64,000 nt of DNA from Branchiostoma lanceolatum (taxonomy: Eukaryota; Chordata; Leptocardii; Amphioxiformes; Branchiostomatidae): NCBI RefSeq assembly GCF_035083965.1, contig NC_089724.1, forward strand, positions 17,788,410 through 17,852,409, read 5' to 3'. A model generated the notes under the pieces. It searched no databases and had not been told where the DNA came from. It saw only the letters and a list, made by a program, of their open reading frames with translations. Below, piece by piece: positions 1-10,071 of this stretch. The translations under genes were made by a program, and so were the position numbers. Each line of letters begins with the position of its first letter. Within the stretch, counting starts at the first letter, position 1.

Positions 1-810
1 ACCGCTCGGATCTACAGCAGGGGGAAATTATGACATGATACTATTGATATACATGTGTAATCGTTTAGTTATAGGATTCGTAAAGGGCTCAGGGACAGGA
101 GAATGCAATAGCCTATGGCAGAGTCAGGGCTATGGAGTATGGGACAGCGGGACAGTGGAATTCAGTAGCCAGAGGCAGAGTCAGGGCTATGGGGCAGCGG
201 GACAGTGGAATTCAGTAGCCAGAGGCAGAGTCAGGGCTATGGGACAGCGGGACAGTGGAATTCAGTAGCCAGAGTCAGGGCTATGGGACAGCGGGACAGT
301 GGAAGGCAATAGCCAATGGCAGAGTCAGGGACAGTGGCACTTCTAATATGGCAGTCAGGGCTATGGGACAGTATGAGACTGTTATTACTGATACACATTG
401 GTAGGGTCTGCACTCAGGCAGTAGCTTTTCAGATGACCGTGTTAGATCAGTTCTTCATCTACCTTAGCTGTGACAAGTCATAAATGTTACTATGAGTGTT
501 TCTTTGCGCCTACCGCCTACCTTAGGAGAGGCAGCAAAGTACCGTGCTGGATCAGGTTGGGTCCCAGCGCCAGGGACAAGAACCGCCTGTCTACCTCACG
601 CAGTGAACTGTCTGTCAAAATCTCAACCTTGGCCTGTGACTTTTCCAGACTCTTGTTGCCATAGTAACTCTTGTTGCCATGATAACCCGAGGCACTATCA
701 CAGACTGCCGTTACAAGCAGTATGAGAAGAGCCAACGTCATAGAAACACGTGGATTTTGGTACAACCGGAAGATCTTTTTCCAGACATCATACCGTGACC
801 ATATGAACAT
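1..810 (-). CDS. Heparanase paralog, 5' part only (exon 1 and the edge of exon 2)
   Basis: Exon 1 runs from 810 down to 521. It starts at an ATG that is identically placed in the right-hand copy and ends in phase 2 at a GT donor (CTAAG|GTAGG). The first 11 bases of exon 2 occupy 11-1, preceded by an AG acceptor, and the rest lies beyond the left edge. The peptide has a hydrophobic signal segment (TLALLILLVTA in one stretch), an N-glycosylation-like NKS pair and the family segment RRFLSLALG. Exon length (290 bp) equals that of the complete neighbour at 9657-9946, and the sequences are nearly identical, so this is a recent tandem duplicate. Heparanases are secreted or lysosomal GH79 endo-beta-glucuronidases that cut heparan sulfate. 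Whether this copy is intact cannot be judged from the visible part. Confidence 0.8.
108..362. repeat. 50-bp-family minisatellite in intron 1 of the left heparanase copy
   Basis: About six degenerate units share GTCAGGGCTATGGGACAGC. It is the short version of the array at 8755-9475 in the paralogous intron. Confidence 0.85.
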
Positions 811-907
811 GTTGCTAACACGTTAGTAAACTGAAGCAAAACGTTAGGTAGAGTGAAGTCCGAGACAAGTGGAGGCCGTGATTATAACAGTATACGCAAC
901 AAGCTCA

Positions 908-1013
908 TGATATTAGCCCGTTCACAGTTCAACCTTACGTCAGACCTGTTTTGAACTTTCAACTTTAACCCGTATAGAGACCTAAGATGACCCTTTCTCG
1001 TGAAGCGGCTCGA
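908..1013. repeat. Distal upstream block of the duplicated heparanase unit
   Basis: The sequence beginning ATTAGCCCGTTCACAGTTCA is repeated at about 12088-12190. In the left copy it follows the exon 1 upstream region directly. In the right copy about 2 kb of repeat DNA lies between them. It marks how far the heparanase segmental duplication extends. Confidence 0.75.
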
Positions 1014-1144
1014 CCAAGTAGCCTCCGTTGCAGTCCTTTTCCCCGCAGCTTTTTTTTTATATTCCCCTTCCAGTGGGAAGGGGGATATATTGTTTTTGCT
1101 GGCCTGTTCTTCTTCTTCTTCTGCCAAAAACCAGGCCAAGTAGA

Positions 1145-2345
1145 TGTGTGGTGGTAGGTCTACTGATGGTATTGCAGTAAGTTACATGTACCTTATGTTA
1201 CATGGTACGGATGTTATATTTGAGATGTAGGTACCAATAGATTATGCTAATGAGGGCTTATTTGCATAATGTATGCATAAACTTGTATTTCTGTTGCCGT
1301 AAAAGCTGCAGATGTCATACTTGAGATGTAGGTACCTTTAGGAAAGGTGAGCACACCTGGCCATAAATTATGCTAATGAGGACCTCATTTGCATGATTTA
1401 TGCATAAACTTGAATTTTCCTTACCGTAAAAGCTACGGATGTCAGCTTTGAGATGTAGGTACCTTTAAGAGAGGTCAACACACCTGGCCATGAATTACGC
1501 TAATGAGGACCTCATTTGCATAATTAATGCAGAAACTTGTATTTTCCCTACCGTAAAAGGTACGGATGTCACATTTGAGTTGTGGGTACCATTAGGAAAG
1601 GTGAACACACCTGGCCATAAATTATGCTAATGCAGACCTCATTTGCATAATTTAGGCATAAACTTGTATTTCCCTTACCATGAAAGCTACGGATGTCAGC
1701 TTTGAGATGTAGGTACCTTTAAGACAGGTCAACACACCTGACCATGAATTATGCTAACGAGGACCTCATTTGCATAATTTATGCAGAAACTTGTATTTTC
1801 CCTACCGTAAAAGCTATGGATGTCATATTTGAGTTGTAGGTACCTTTAGGACAGGTGAATACATCTGGCCATAAATTATGCTAATGAGGTCCTCATTTCC
1901 ATAATTTACGCATAAACTTGTATTCCCCATACCATGAAAGCTACGGATGTCACATTTGAAATGAAGGTACCTTTAGGAAAGGCGAAAACACCTGGCCATA
2001 AATTATGCTAATTAGGGCCTCATTTGCATAATTTATACATATCCCTTACCGCGAAGTCTACGGATGTCGTATTTCAGATATAGGTACCTTTAGGACAGGT
2101 GAGCACACCTATTTATAAATTATGCTAATGCAGACCTCATTTGCATAATTTAGGCATCAACTTGTATTTCCCTTACCGTAAAGGCTACGGATGTCATATT
2201 TCCGATGTAGGTACCATTAGGAAAGGTGAATACACCTGACCATAAAGTATGTTATTGCAGACCTCGTTCGCATAATATATGCAGAAACTTCATAACACCA
2301 TTACAGTCAATGCTATGGATGTCATATTTCAGGTGTAGGTAATGG
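1145..2345. repeat. 127-bp satellite array inside the TIR element
   Basis: GGTACC recurs at 1331, 1458, 1585, 1712, 1839, 1966, 2083 and 2210, giving a period of about 127 bp with one shorter unit. Each unit contains ATTATGCTAATGAGGACCTC followed by TTTGCATAATTTATGC, GGTGAACACACCTGG and CTACGGATGTCA. About nine diverged units are visible. TGCTAAT/TTTGCAT words also occur in the repeats at 10.2-10.8 kb. Confidence 0.9.
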
Positions 2346-2416
2346 AAGGGGAATATCCTGCATTTTCCTGAAAATGTTGCCTTTCTAGTTTTTCAATTTT
2401 TTGGGGGGCGGGGGGG

Positions 2417-2541
2417 CGTATCTGCTTGGGATCCCGTATCCGCCGTGCCCCTGTGTCCGCTATAGACCCTGTGTCTGCAGCAGACACAGGGTCTATAGCG
2501 GACACAGGGGCACGGTGGATACGGGATCCCAAGCAGATACG
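2417..2541. repeat. Long near-perfect hairpin with 62-bp arms
   Basis: The arms 2417-2478 and 2480-2541 are reverse complements with one visible mismatch around a single central A at 2479. A G-run on the left and a C-run on the right extend the pairing, so the whole fold is about 170 bp. It lies inside the right end of the 1019-2623 element. Confidence 0.92.
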
Positions 2542-2626
2542 CGGCGCCCCCCCCCCCCTCCCCCCAAAAAAATTTAAAAAATATAAAAAAACGCTGCGGG
2601 GAAAAGGACTGCAACGGAGGCTACGA

Positions 2627-2656
2627 CCAAGAAGGTTTTATTTAAAACCTCCTTGG
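2627..2656. repeat. Palindromic end module (CCAAGRAGGTTTT type)
   Basis: CCAAGAAGGTTTT and AAAACCTCCTTGG face each other across 4 bp. The same module forms the ends of the element at 22840-23329 and a small palindrome at 50776-50802. The 1019-2623 element inserted into its left flank. Confidence 0.8.
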
Positions 2657-2802
2657 CACAACAACACGGCCTAAAGTTCTGAAACATTCACTATTCTTTT
2701 AAAACCGAATGTCACAAATAGCAAATGAGATAATGAAAGATAAGTGGTGGCTGGTTTAACTTTTAGTAGTTTTATCTTTGTAGAAGAACAGGTGGTTGTG
2801 AG
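2657..2802. repeat. Dispersed repeat, copy 1 (about 146 bp)
   Basis: The sequence from the CCTCCTTGG end to GGTGGTTGTGAG matches 23330-23480 closely. In both places it directly follows the CCTCCTTGG terminus, so it is probably part of the same larger repeat family. Confidence 0.85.
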
Positions 2803-3527
2803 GACTGTGCCATCTGTCTGGTACAGATAAATACAGAGGATAGACATATAAATATGAACAGACATATTCTTTAAAGTTTAAAGAATCACCTGTACTGCAA
2901 ATAAGAAGCTGGAAGCAGTTGTTAGCTGTTGCATCACCATCTTCACCCTTAACAGTATATTTTAGCTTTGTAAAATCAAGAAGAAGAAAAAAATAGTGAT
3001 ACACAAGGGTGTCATTTACTCATTACAGACATGTCAAGACAGTCTTGGGATAAAGTCATGGCTACACAATACATTGGAACAAATTGCCATGTAGACACAA
3101 GAGGCCATTAAAGAACTGGTACAAGCAAAACAGAAGTGTGGTTTGTCATCATTTATTTCATACCTATTCTTGGATTAAAGAAATTGACCTAATAGATATA
3201 TTATGAGTTGGTCCTTAGAGCAACCAGATTTAAGTAATTTGCTAAAGGGACCTCTATACTTTCCAAACAAGCAACATATACCACATATCAGTAGGGTTTT
3301 ATGAAGACATGGGGTAAGCTTCAGAGATCCCACCAAGTTGTTTAGGTGGTATGATGTCATATGTTTATAAAGGACTAACATTTGGAAATTTTTATAATAT
3401 TTTTACTTTCTGTTGAGTCACAAAACATTTGATGTTTTACATTTACAACTTAATCATTCTCATTGTTCATTGTTTTTAAGAAATACATGTTTTGAATACA
3501 TATCCATGATTTTTCGATGGTTCACAA
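2803..3527. other. No gene recognised
   Basis: AT-rich intergenic sequence downstream of the right heparanase gene. Only short frames without family resemblance are present. Confidence 0.5.
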
Positions 3528-3745
3528 CACTACATCCCATGGAACTGTTTTCACATACGTTGGAAATATGTTTGTATGTGCACAACATTATCCCATGAAT
3601 TGTACTCACACATCACAATACCCCATTGAACTGTATTCACAAACAACATTTTCATCCCATGATTTGTGTTCACAAACAAAAATGTATCCTTTGGAAATGC
3701 ATCTACACACAGCTCTGCATCCCATGGGACTGTCTTCATACACGT
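3528..3745. repeat. Degenerate tandem repeat, about 36-40 bp period
   Basis: Five to six units resemble CCCATGGAACTGTATTCACA followed by ACAACAT. The spacing varies and the units have diverged. Confidence 0.7.
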
Positions 3746-4814
3746 CACTGGGTACCAGTAATGTTAGGCTAGATTGAAGCACACTATTCTATTTTAACAA
3801 AGTTGTAACTTCCCAGAAATGTTTACTGCTCTGACAAAAAAAACATTCATATTTTCTTATCAGAAAACAACACAGGTACAGCCATAAGTACTCTAATCCT
3901 GTCTATTGCACCAGAGCTTATACACACCTATCTGGAACTTGCACCACCTTGAAATAATAAATTAGTTGTAACAATACATCTTAGCTGACAACCAAGACAA
4001 TCTGCACTGTGATAGCATTTGTAATTTTGCCATGGCACACAATTGTTATATGTTCTCTGATGACAAGTATATAGCAACTGTCCAGATTAATGTTATTTAT
4101 ATTTGCCCTTTTATTGCTATTGGAATGTCACAGTAGACCATCAAAGCCCCTCTAACTTTCAATGTTGCAAATAATGGAAGACCCCTACTCAGCCAAGGGG
4201 CCAATCATGCCAGTTCAGCTCCAGCTGATAACCTCGTCAACACACATACAATATTGCAAATACACAGCAAAAATAGGGTTAAGTGACACTCATGTAAATA
4301 TACAGCCAATGACAGCGCTTGATACTTACCTTGACTATATACGTGTACAGCCAAACACAAGGATTGGCATGGCTTTTTTAAATGCACCATCAATCACAAG
4401 GCTTGTTACAAGCCATGTACATCTAGCCTGCTTACTTGCATATACATATACATATACATCCAATCAAATAGTCATGATCCCTATAGAGACATATATAAAG
4501 ACAAATAATAATCCTTCAGAAGGCCTAAAGAGACAGAAAGTTAACAATTTCTGCAAAGTTAAACCCCAAAACAAAATATACATAGCATTATAGAGCGTCT
4601 ACACACACAGGTGTGGAAGACCATTCATGATTGTTCTGAAAGTTGAAGAGGTTAAACTCCCCATTCAACTTGCATAGCTTTCTTTTATGAGAGGGAAGCA
4701 CTTTTCCTCTATAGCAGTAATTATCACAAATAAAAAAAAATCCACAGTAAGTTTGTTCCTTGGAAAATTTATCTCTTTGTACATTCTGTTGATCTTGAAA
4801 ATGACACTACTGAT
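3746..4814. other. No gene recognised
   Basis: AT-rich sequence between the tandem repeat and the heparanase 3' end. Part of it may be the 3' UTR of the minus-strand heparanase gene. No coding similarity is seen. Confidence 0.45.
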
Positions 4815-4940
4815 GACCTTACAGGCTTCTGTCTATGGCCTTTGGCCTCACACATATCTGAACATGACCTTTGGCCTTACAAGCTACTAGACATGGCCTT
4901 TGGCCTTTCAAGTTGCTAGATACATGTATGACCTTTGTTC
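4815..4940. repeat. Three to four copies of a TGACCTTTGGCCT-containing repeat
   Basis: The phrase (A)TGRCCTTTGGCCT recurs about every 40 bp (around 4828, 4865, 4892), with a variant near 4929. It is adjacent to the heparanase stop codon and so lies in its 3' flank. TGACCT is also a nuclear-receptor half-site word, but function is unproven. Confidence 0.6.
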
Positions 4941-7900
4941 TACATGCAGGCAGTTGCCTGGGCATCTGGTATAACGAAGAAGCCAAAAGTGAGAGGCGGC
5001 ATGAGCAGTGTGGTGTTAGATGGCAGCTTCTGTGGCCCCAGCTCTGGGAGGGTGCGGTCATCCACCATCACCAGCTTCCTGCCATTCAGCTCCACATGCC
5101 TGACAAACAGACAAGGTCTATTATAGTTTCAAATTTTCAAAATCATCCAGACTGCCATATACAACACACAAAGTTTCTTGATCTTTCTAAATAAAGATTT
5201 TCTGCAAGTCTTATATTCTAGTAGATGGTGGATCAAGTCACCTGGATGTCAGGCCCTCCTCTCCATGGGGGGTCAGTAAATACTTGTCAACCTTCTTGAA
5301 GGCCAGGTGTCCACCCAGTCTGACTGCGGCGCGGTGGTCCTGATGTAGGTTCAGCACATACAGTGTCACAGACCCGTTCTGGTACCGCTGGGGACTGAAG
5401 GGGAACACATGTCAAGATAGGAAAAGCAGCTGTTAGTATTGACACCATATGATAGCTGAGGCAGCAGTATCAGGGAGAATACTAGTACCATTCAGCCCCA
5501 GGGACAGCCACATCAGGTTGAACACCATTCAGCACCAGGGACAGCAGTGTTAGTGTGAATGTCATTCAGCACCAAGGACAGCAACCTTAGTGTGAATATT
5601 ATTCGGGGACAGGGATAGCAGTGTCAGTGTGAATGTCATTCAGCATCAAGGACAGTAGTGTTAGTGTGGATACCATTCAGCCTGGGGACAGCAGTGGTAG
5701 TGAGAATGCCATTCAGCACCAGGGACAGCAGCACCAATGAATGTCATTCAACACTATGGACAGCTGTGTCAGGATGAATACCATGCATCACTAGTGCAAC
5801 TGTGAAAAAACATGGTTCAGTTATTGCAATGTGTAAAACATACCTGTTGGGGTTGGTGCAGTGTGCATAGACCCGGATTCTGGCAGATTTTCTGTCCATC
5901 TCCCCTGCTGTCCGCTGCTCTTCTGAGCTATTTGTGACCCTGACCTCTGACCCATCTGTGACCTGGACTTTCAGCACCCTGCTGCCGACCAGTTGTTTGT
6001 ACAGCAATGACAACCAGTAATCCTGCCAAGGAACAGTTGATTGTACAAGTTGGTTGTGCAGGAGATTTCAATGACTGTTAGGAATTCACCTTCTTACAAG
6101 CATAAACTCATCGTTTTCAGTTACAGTACTTACTTTTTCCATACTTACTGTCAAGGTGTTAATATTTTTTTTTAATTTTGACAATGTTTGATGATATTGA
6201 CAGAATTCATACATACAGGCAGTGGGTCCAGGTCCTTGCTAATCAGGGCATAGTTCGCTTCAAACAGACTCTGTCTCATGACCACGTCCAGAGAGAGCTG
6301 GGCTGCCAGACCCAACTTATCCAGCCACCTGAACAAATGTACATCACCATTGTCACTTGTAAACAAACAAACATGTCAAACATTTAAAAAAATGATATAC
6401 TATATTCGTCTCCTTAGTTGAAACTTACATCAAACCACACCTTCATTGCTCTATTGCCCCCCTCCCCCTCCTTCTAAAGGTACCGCCACTTACATGAAAC
6501 CGGCCACAAAGCTGTCGGACAGTTCTGGTGCCCCCCCTCCCCATGCAGAGCTGGTCTCCCCCAGCCACACAGGCAGACTCGGCGCCGTCATGTTCACAAC
6601 TCTGTTGATGGCTGTAATCTGTCGGGCAAGCATGTCCAGCAGGGTCGGGTCGGTGAAGTTGTCCAGGACAGCTGTCCTGCCATCAATGTAGTACCTGACA
6701 GGAACACACAAGGTAGGAGCAAGTAAGAAGTCATGATCTTAACTGCTCTGTAAGCTTCTAAGGTCCCTTATGACTCTGGGTATCACATCTGGGAGGAAAT
6801 CATTCTGAACATTATACTAGTATGTAGAGAATACCTGATAAGTACACATAATACTCACTGATGCCAAGTGACAGCATCCAGGACACTAGCTGCTACTTGA
6901 AGAAATCTGTCAGACAAAAACAGTCATAACATAACAAATAACTACAGACAACAGACAACAGGACACAGCAGTTACTGGTAGTTTAACATTTCTAACCTTC
7001 TCCCTGTTGACTAACCCATTAACAATATAGAATTGGCAGCCAAACTGCTACTGGAGTGCGCTAAAGGTTAAAATGGTGATGTACATGACAAATACATGAA
7101 GTTCAGAATCAGAACCAAACGCAATTACAGCTGCCAGCAGATACAAGGTACACAGAGTAAATGCAATTAGTTTATGCATGACTTTCTGCCGCACACCTTT
7201 GCAGGAAGCGAAGTGTTTTGTTCTTAGGTCTGGTTGTGTCTGGTCCTGCCAGGATGCTGTTCTTGAAGGCCGGGCTGGAGGACAGGAGGCTCCTGAGCTT
7301 GCGGAAGTCTTGGCCGAGAGTGGTGGCATTCACTGTCCGGTTTGACAGCTTCTGTAGACGGTTGGGTTCTAACAAGGAGAGAGACATGTAACTGTTACCA
7401 TAATACATTTCTACACAGTCAACAGAGGAGATTACAGTATTCAACAGCAGTACTAGACATGCTGTCAACACAGGAAATTGCAATCAAACTGTCAGTAAAG
7501 GTTCCAGTGCGTGACTTAACTGTACAAATATGCATTATGATGTAGGAGACTGCCATGTGCAACCTTACTGCACAATCATGTTGGGAGATTATGGTGCATC
7601 TGGGTGTAAGTAAGCAGTTTTATGACCAGAAGGCTTTTAGAACATTTTAGAGTTTTCTACAAGGTCAAGCCTACATCCCCCTGTCTTCTTGGCTCTAACC
7701 CACCATTTCCCAGCTCCCAGTTGACCTTGAAGCCCCTGGCTGCCGTGTAGTTGAGCAGAAGCTGTGCGTTTGATGAGTCCCACAGTGACCCATTCCGCAG
7801 CAGCACATTCAGACCAAAGATGAAGTCGTATCCCACACACCTCGTAAAGGAGTTCAGGTGGTCCCATTCCACTTCTGTAGTAATAACACAGTTCAGGGGT

Positions 7901-9946
7901 GTTACTGTAAACCCTATACTTAAAGAGAATGTCTGAGTTCATCAATGTTACAACTTAGGCCATAGCAAGTAAATTTTATGGATGACAGCATGTACATTGA
8001 TTTTTTAACAAGAATTTTAAAGACTTTTATTTAATCCTCTGGCAACATACAGAAAATAGGAAAAAATGTCGCAAACATCTGTCAGTTCTATCACAAAAAA
8101 CGTCCTAGATGCCGTTAATAGGCATTCGCACATGTAGGAATCAGGTGAAAAATCCATACAAATGTGCGACACAATCATTGTGCTTGCAAGCTATAGGAAT
8201 ATTGCTCCTTGTCACTAATTTACAGGAAGACACAGTACATCCCCCAAGCACTTTTGCCTGTGCGCATTACATTTCAAGCCTACAGAGGATGTTATCCATG
8301 CAATTTACTTGCTGTGGCCTTACAATGTTTCAATGTAGTAACATTTTTATGTAGTATGACCCTGCAGTATAATTTACATCCATGGGTGTATATTTGACAA
8401 GCAATATACAATAATTACGGTGCCTACCTGACATTGTAAAATTTTTGAAAACCTTCCCCTCCGTTTCATTTGCTCCAATTCCCAGGCCTTCCCACTTCGT
8501 GCTCTCATTTTTGTTGAGTGTACAAATGTCTAACTCTGGACCGCTGGCAAGTTTGGAGATATCTTCCTGAGTTGGTTGGAAGATGAGGAAATCCTCTGCT
8601 GTGCCACCGAGACGGAGAAAGGCAGGTGCAAGACCAGCTGCCAGAGTCTGGAACCGCTCGGATCTACAGCAGGGGGAAATTATGACATGATACTATTGAT
8701 ATACATGTGTAATCGTTTAGTTATAGAATTCGTAAAGGGCTCAGGGACAGTAGAAAGCAATAGCCTATGGCAGAGTCAGGGCTATGGAGTATGGGACAGC
8801 GGGACAGTGGAATTCAGTAGCCTATGGCAGAGTCAGGGCTATGGGGCAGCGGGACAGTGGAATTCAGTAGCCAGGGGCAGAGTCAGGGCTATGGGACAGC
8901 GGGACAGTAGAAGGCAACAGCCAAATGGCAGAGTCAGGGCTATGGGACAGCGGGACAGTAGAAGGCAACAGCCAAATGGCAGAGTCAGGGCTATGGGACA
9001 GCAGGACAGTAGAAGGCAATAGCCAATGGCAGAGTCAGGGCTATGGGACAGCAGGACAGTAGAAGGCAACAGCCAATGGCAGAGTCAGGGCTATGGTCCT
9101 ATGGGACAGAGGGACAGTAGAAGGCAACAGCCAATGGCAGAGTCAGGGCTATGGGACAGCAGGACAGTAGAAGGCAACAGCCAATGACAGAGTCAGGGCT
9201 ATGGGACAGCAGGACAGTAGAAGGCAATAGCCAATGGCAGAGTCAGGGCTATGGGACAGCAGGACAGTAGAAGGCAACAGCCAATGACAGAGTCAGGGCT
9301 ATGGGACAGAGGGACAGTAGAAGGCAACAGCCAATGGCAGAGTCAGGGCTATGGGACAGCAGGACAGTAGAAGGCAACAGCCAATGACAGAGTCAGGGCT
9401 ATGGGACAGAGGGACAGTAGAAGGCAACAGCCAATGGCAGAGTCAGGGCTATGGGACTGTGGCACTTGCTAATATGGCAGTCAGGGCTATGACAGTATGA
9501 GACTGTTATTACTGATACACATTGGTAGGGTCTGCACAGTGGGACAGTGGGAGGCAGTAGCTTTTCAGATGACCGTGTTAGATCAGTTCTTCATCTACCT
9601 TAGCTGTGACAAGTCATAAATGTGATTGTGAGTGTTTCTTTGCGCCTATCGCCTACCTTAGGAGAGGCAGCAAAGTACCGTGCTGGATCAGTTTGGGTCC
9701 CAGCGCCAGGGACAGGAACCGCCTGTCTACGTCCCGCAGTGAACTGTCTGTCAAAATCTCAACCTTGGCCTGTGACTTTTCCAGACTCTTGTTGCCATAG
9801 TAACTCTTGTTGCCATGATAACCCGAGGCACTATCACAGACTGCCGTTACAAGCAGTACGAGAAGAGCCAACGTCTTAGAAACACGTGGATTTTGGTACA
9901 ACCGGAAGTTCATTTTCCAGACATCATACCGTGACCATATGAACAT
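4940..9946 (-). CDS. HPSE-like: Heparanase (GH79 endo-beta-glucuronidase), ten exons
   Basis: Exons on the minus strand are 9946-9657, 8663-8428, 7874-7704, 7368-7197, 6906-6859, 6694-6494, 6328-6217, 6022-5844, 5394-5242 and 5099-4940. All have AG/GT borders and compatible phases, giving about 573 residues (human HPSE is 543). A hydrophobic signal segment lies near residues 24-38. The proton donor is in WELGNEP (Glu about 233, split by the exon 3/4 intron), and the nucleophile is in [12 protein letters not shown] (Glu about 352). The C-terminus reads [15 protein letters not shown], matching the end of the family. Heparanase cleaves heparan sulfate chains in lysosome and matrix. Vertebrate enzymes are processed by linker removal; processing here is inferred. 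The second Met (residue 12) is an alternative start. The gene lies head to tail with the left paralog. Confidence 0.93.
5480..5765. repeat. Minisatellite in heparanase intron 9, about 40-45 bp period
   Basis: Units contain CATTCAGCACCAGGGACAGC followed by AGTGTTAGTGTGAAT. About six to seven units lie in the intron between 5394 and 5844. Confidence 0.8.
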
Positions 9947-10033
9947 GTTGCTAACACGTTACTGAACTGAAGCATAGCGTTATGTAAAGTGAAGTCCGAG
10001 ACAAGTGGAGGCCGTGATAATAGCAATATACGC
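8653..10033. repeat. Segmental duplication, right copy (exon 2 edge to upstream of exon 1)
   Basis: This block matches 1 to about 897. Exon 1, flanking intron and 5' sequence are near identical. The copies differ mainly in the length of the intronic 50-bp array. Confidence 0.9.
8755..9475. repeat. 50-bp minisatellite in heparanase intron 1
   Basis: The unit is GGCAGAGTCAGGGCTATGGG, then ACAGCAGGACAGTAGAAGGC, then AACAGCCAAT. About 14 copies are present, with alternating CAGCAGG/CAGAGGG and ATAGCC/ACAGCC variants. The left paralog has only about six. Confidence 0.93.
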
Positions 10034-10071
10034 GTACATTGTGATAAACAACAAGAGTTCTACGACCTCAT

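Larger units (their letters stand above)
1019..2623. mobile_element. Non-autonomous TIR element with 8-bp target duplication (hAT-like)
   Basis: The left end TAGCCTCCGTTGCAGTCC (from 1019) reappears as an inverted copy ending at 2623, with about 31 bp matching. The octamer CGACCAAG flanks both ends (1011-1018 and 2624-2631), as expected of an 8-bp target-site duplication. That size is typical of hAT elements, although the terminal bases are not a textbook hAT end. There is no transposase reading frame. The interior holds a 127-bp satellite array and a long hairpin. The element is inserted in the edge of another palindromic repeat (2627-2656). The family assignment is inference. Confidence 0.75.

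Noticed and set aside
2329..2674. Mirror-image open frames around 2.4-2.6 kb
   Set aside because: They are the two arms of the hairpin read on opposite strands.
8755..9475. CRISPR-like regular repeats
   Set aside because: Units are contiguous without unique spacers. It is an intronic minisatellite in an animal gene.
9657..9680. Alternative exon 1 donor of heparanase at 9678 (CACG|GTAC)
   Set aside because: It gives phase 1, which does not fit exon 2. The donor at CTAAG|GTAGG gives phase 2, which fits and is shared by the other two heparanase-type first exons.
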